7,071 nucleotides of DNA from Gammaproteobacteria bacterium (GTDB taxonomy: Bacteria; Pseudomonadota; Gammaproteobacteria; Eutrophobiales; Eutrophobiaceae), in contig VYCZ01000146.1 of the NCBI GenBank assembly GCA_009843675.1, positions 1-7,071 on the forward strand, in the 5' to 3' direction. Position numbers and translations under genes: made by a program. Under the pieces are notes generated by a model. It was not told the origin of the DNA, searched no databases, and saw nothing but the letters and a program-made list of their open reading frames with translations. Positions 6,899-7,071 of the stretch are shown one piece after another (positions within the stretch are counted from its first letter, which is position 1; each line of letters begins with the position of its first letter).

Positions 6899-7071
6899 AT
6901 GGCCAGCCCGCATATCTCACCAAAGGCATTGGTCGACCGTATCGCGCAGCAATGCGCAAGCGACGTGCCTGAATCCTGCGAGTTGATAACCGCGGCATTG
7001 AAGGAAAGCTACGGCGACGCCCTGCAGGGCATCCTGTTTTACGGTTCCTGTTCCAGGGGCGAATCCATGGA
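6899..7071 (+). CDS. Polymerase-beta-type nucleotidyltransferase (partial, 3' end outside window)
   Basis: The first 57 codons of a gene run off the right edge. The ATG follows the transferase stop without a gap (TGA then ATG at 6899), so it is co-transcribed and probably translationally coupled; no separate Shine-Dalgarno is seen. An N-terminal helical stretch (about 7-45) leads to GILFYGSCSRGES (44-56). Hydrophobic strand, Gly49-Ser50, then Arg53-Gly54 is the signature of the polymerase-beta / minimal nucleotidyltransferase superfamily. The expected downstream Asp-x-Asp metal motif lies outside the window. Members adenylylate, uridylylate or cytidylylate small molecules, proteins or RNA, and the Tam41-type CDP-diacylglycerol synthases share the fold. 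Beside a CDP-alcohol transferase, a role in activating a lipid or alcohol is plausible but unproven; a toxin-antitoxin type MNT protein is the main alternative. Confidence 0.6.
   Translation, partial: MASPHISPKALVDRIAQQCASDVPESCELITAALKESYGDALQGILFYGSCSRGESM

Overview
The window reads as part of a gammaproteobacterial-type chromosome. Coding density is high, GC content is moderate to high, there is a paired LptF/LptG-type permease operon, and a small palindromic intergenic repeat sits at the left edge. I cannot assign a genus. There are no rRNA or tRNA genes, no CRISPR array and no transposase.

Layout, left to right: (1) 1-89 is non-coding and carries a hairpin flanked by two near-identical short direct repeats. 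(2) 90-818 (-) is a sugar-phosphate or phospho-alcohol nucleotidyltransferase of the LicC / inositol-phosphate cytidylyltransferase type. (3) A 103-bp divergent intergenic region holds a good extended -10 promoter for the plus strand. (4) 922-2001 and 2019-3083 (+) are an LptF-like and an LptG-like permease in tandem. (5) After a 43-bp convergent gap comes a minus-strand two-gene operon. It is read from right to left: a calcineurin-like metallophosphoesterase (4752-5666), then a GMC-type FAD oxidoreductase (3127-4755) that starts on TTG and overlaps the first gene by 4 nt. (6) Divergent from it, starting only 23 nt away, is a CDP-alcohol phosphotransferase fused to a degenerate nucleotidyltransferase-like N-terminal domain (about 5690-6898, +). 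(7) Directly after its stop codon is the start of a polymerase-beta-type nucleotidyltransferase (6899 to beyond the window).

Taken together, the content resembles a pathway for making and moving an unusual phospho-alcohol-headed lipid. A cytidylyltransferase would activate a phospho-alcohol. A CDP-alcohol transferase at the membrane would condense it with a lipid or polyol phosphate. A phosphatase-fold enzyme and a flavin oxidoreductase could trim or oxidise the product. An LptFG-type permease could extract it for transport to the outer membrane. Each family assignment rests on visible motifs. The joint pathway is inference, and the substrate cannot be read from the sequence.
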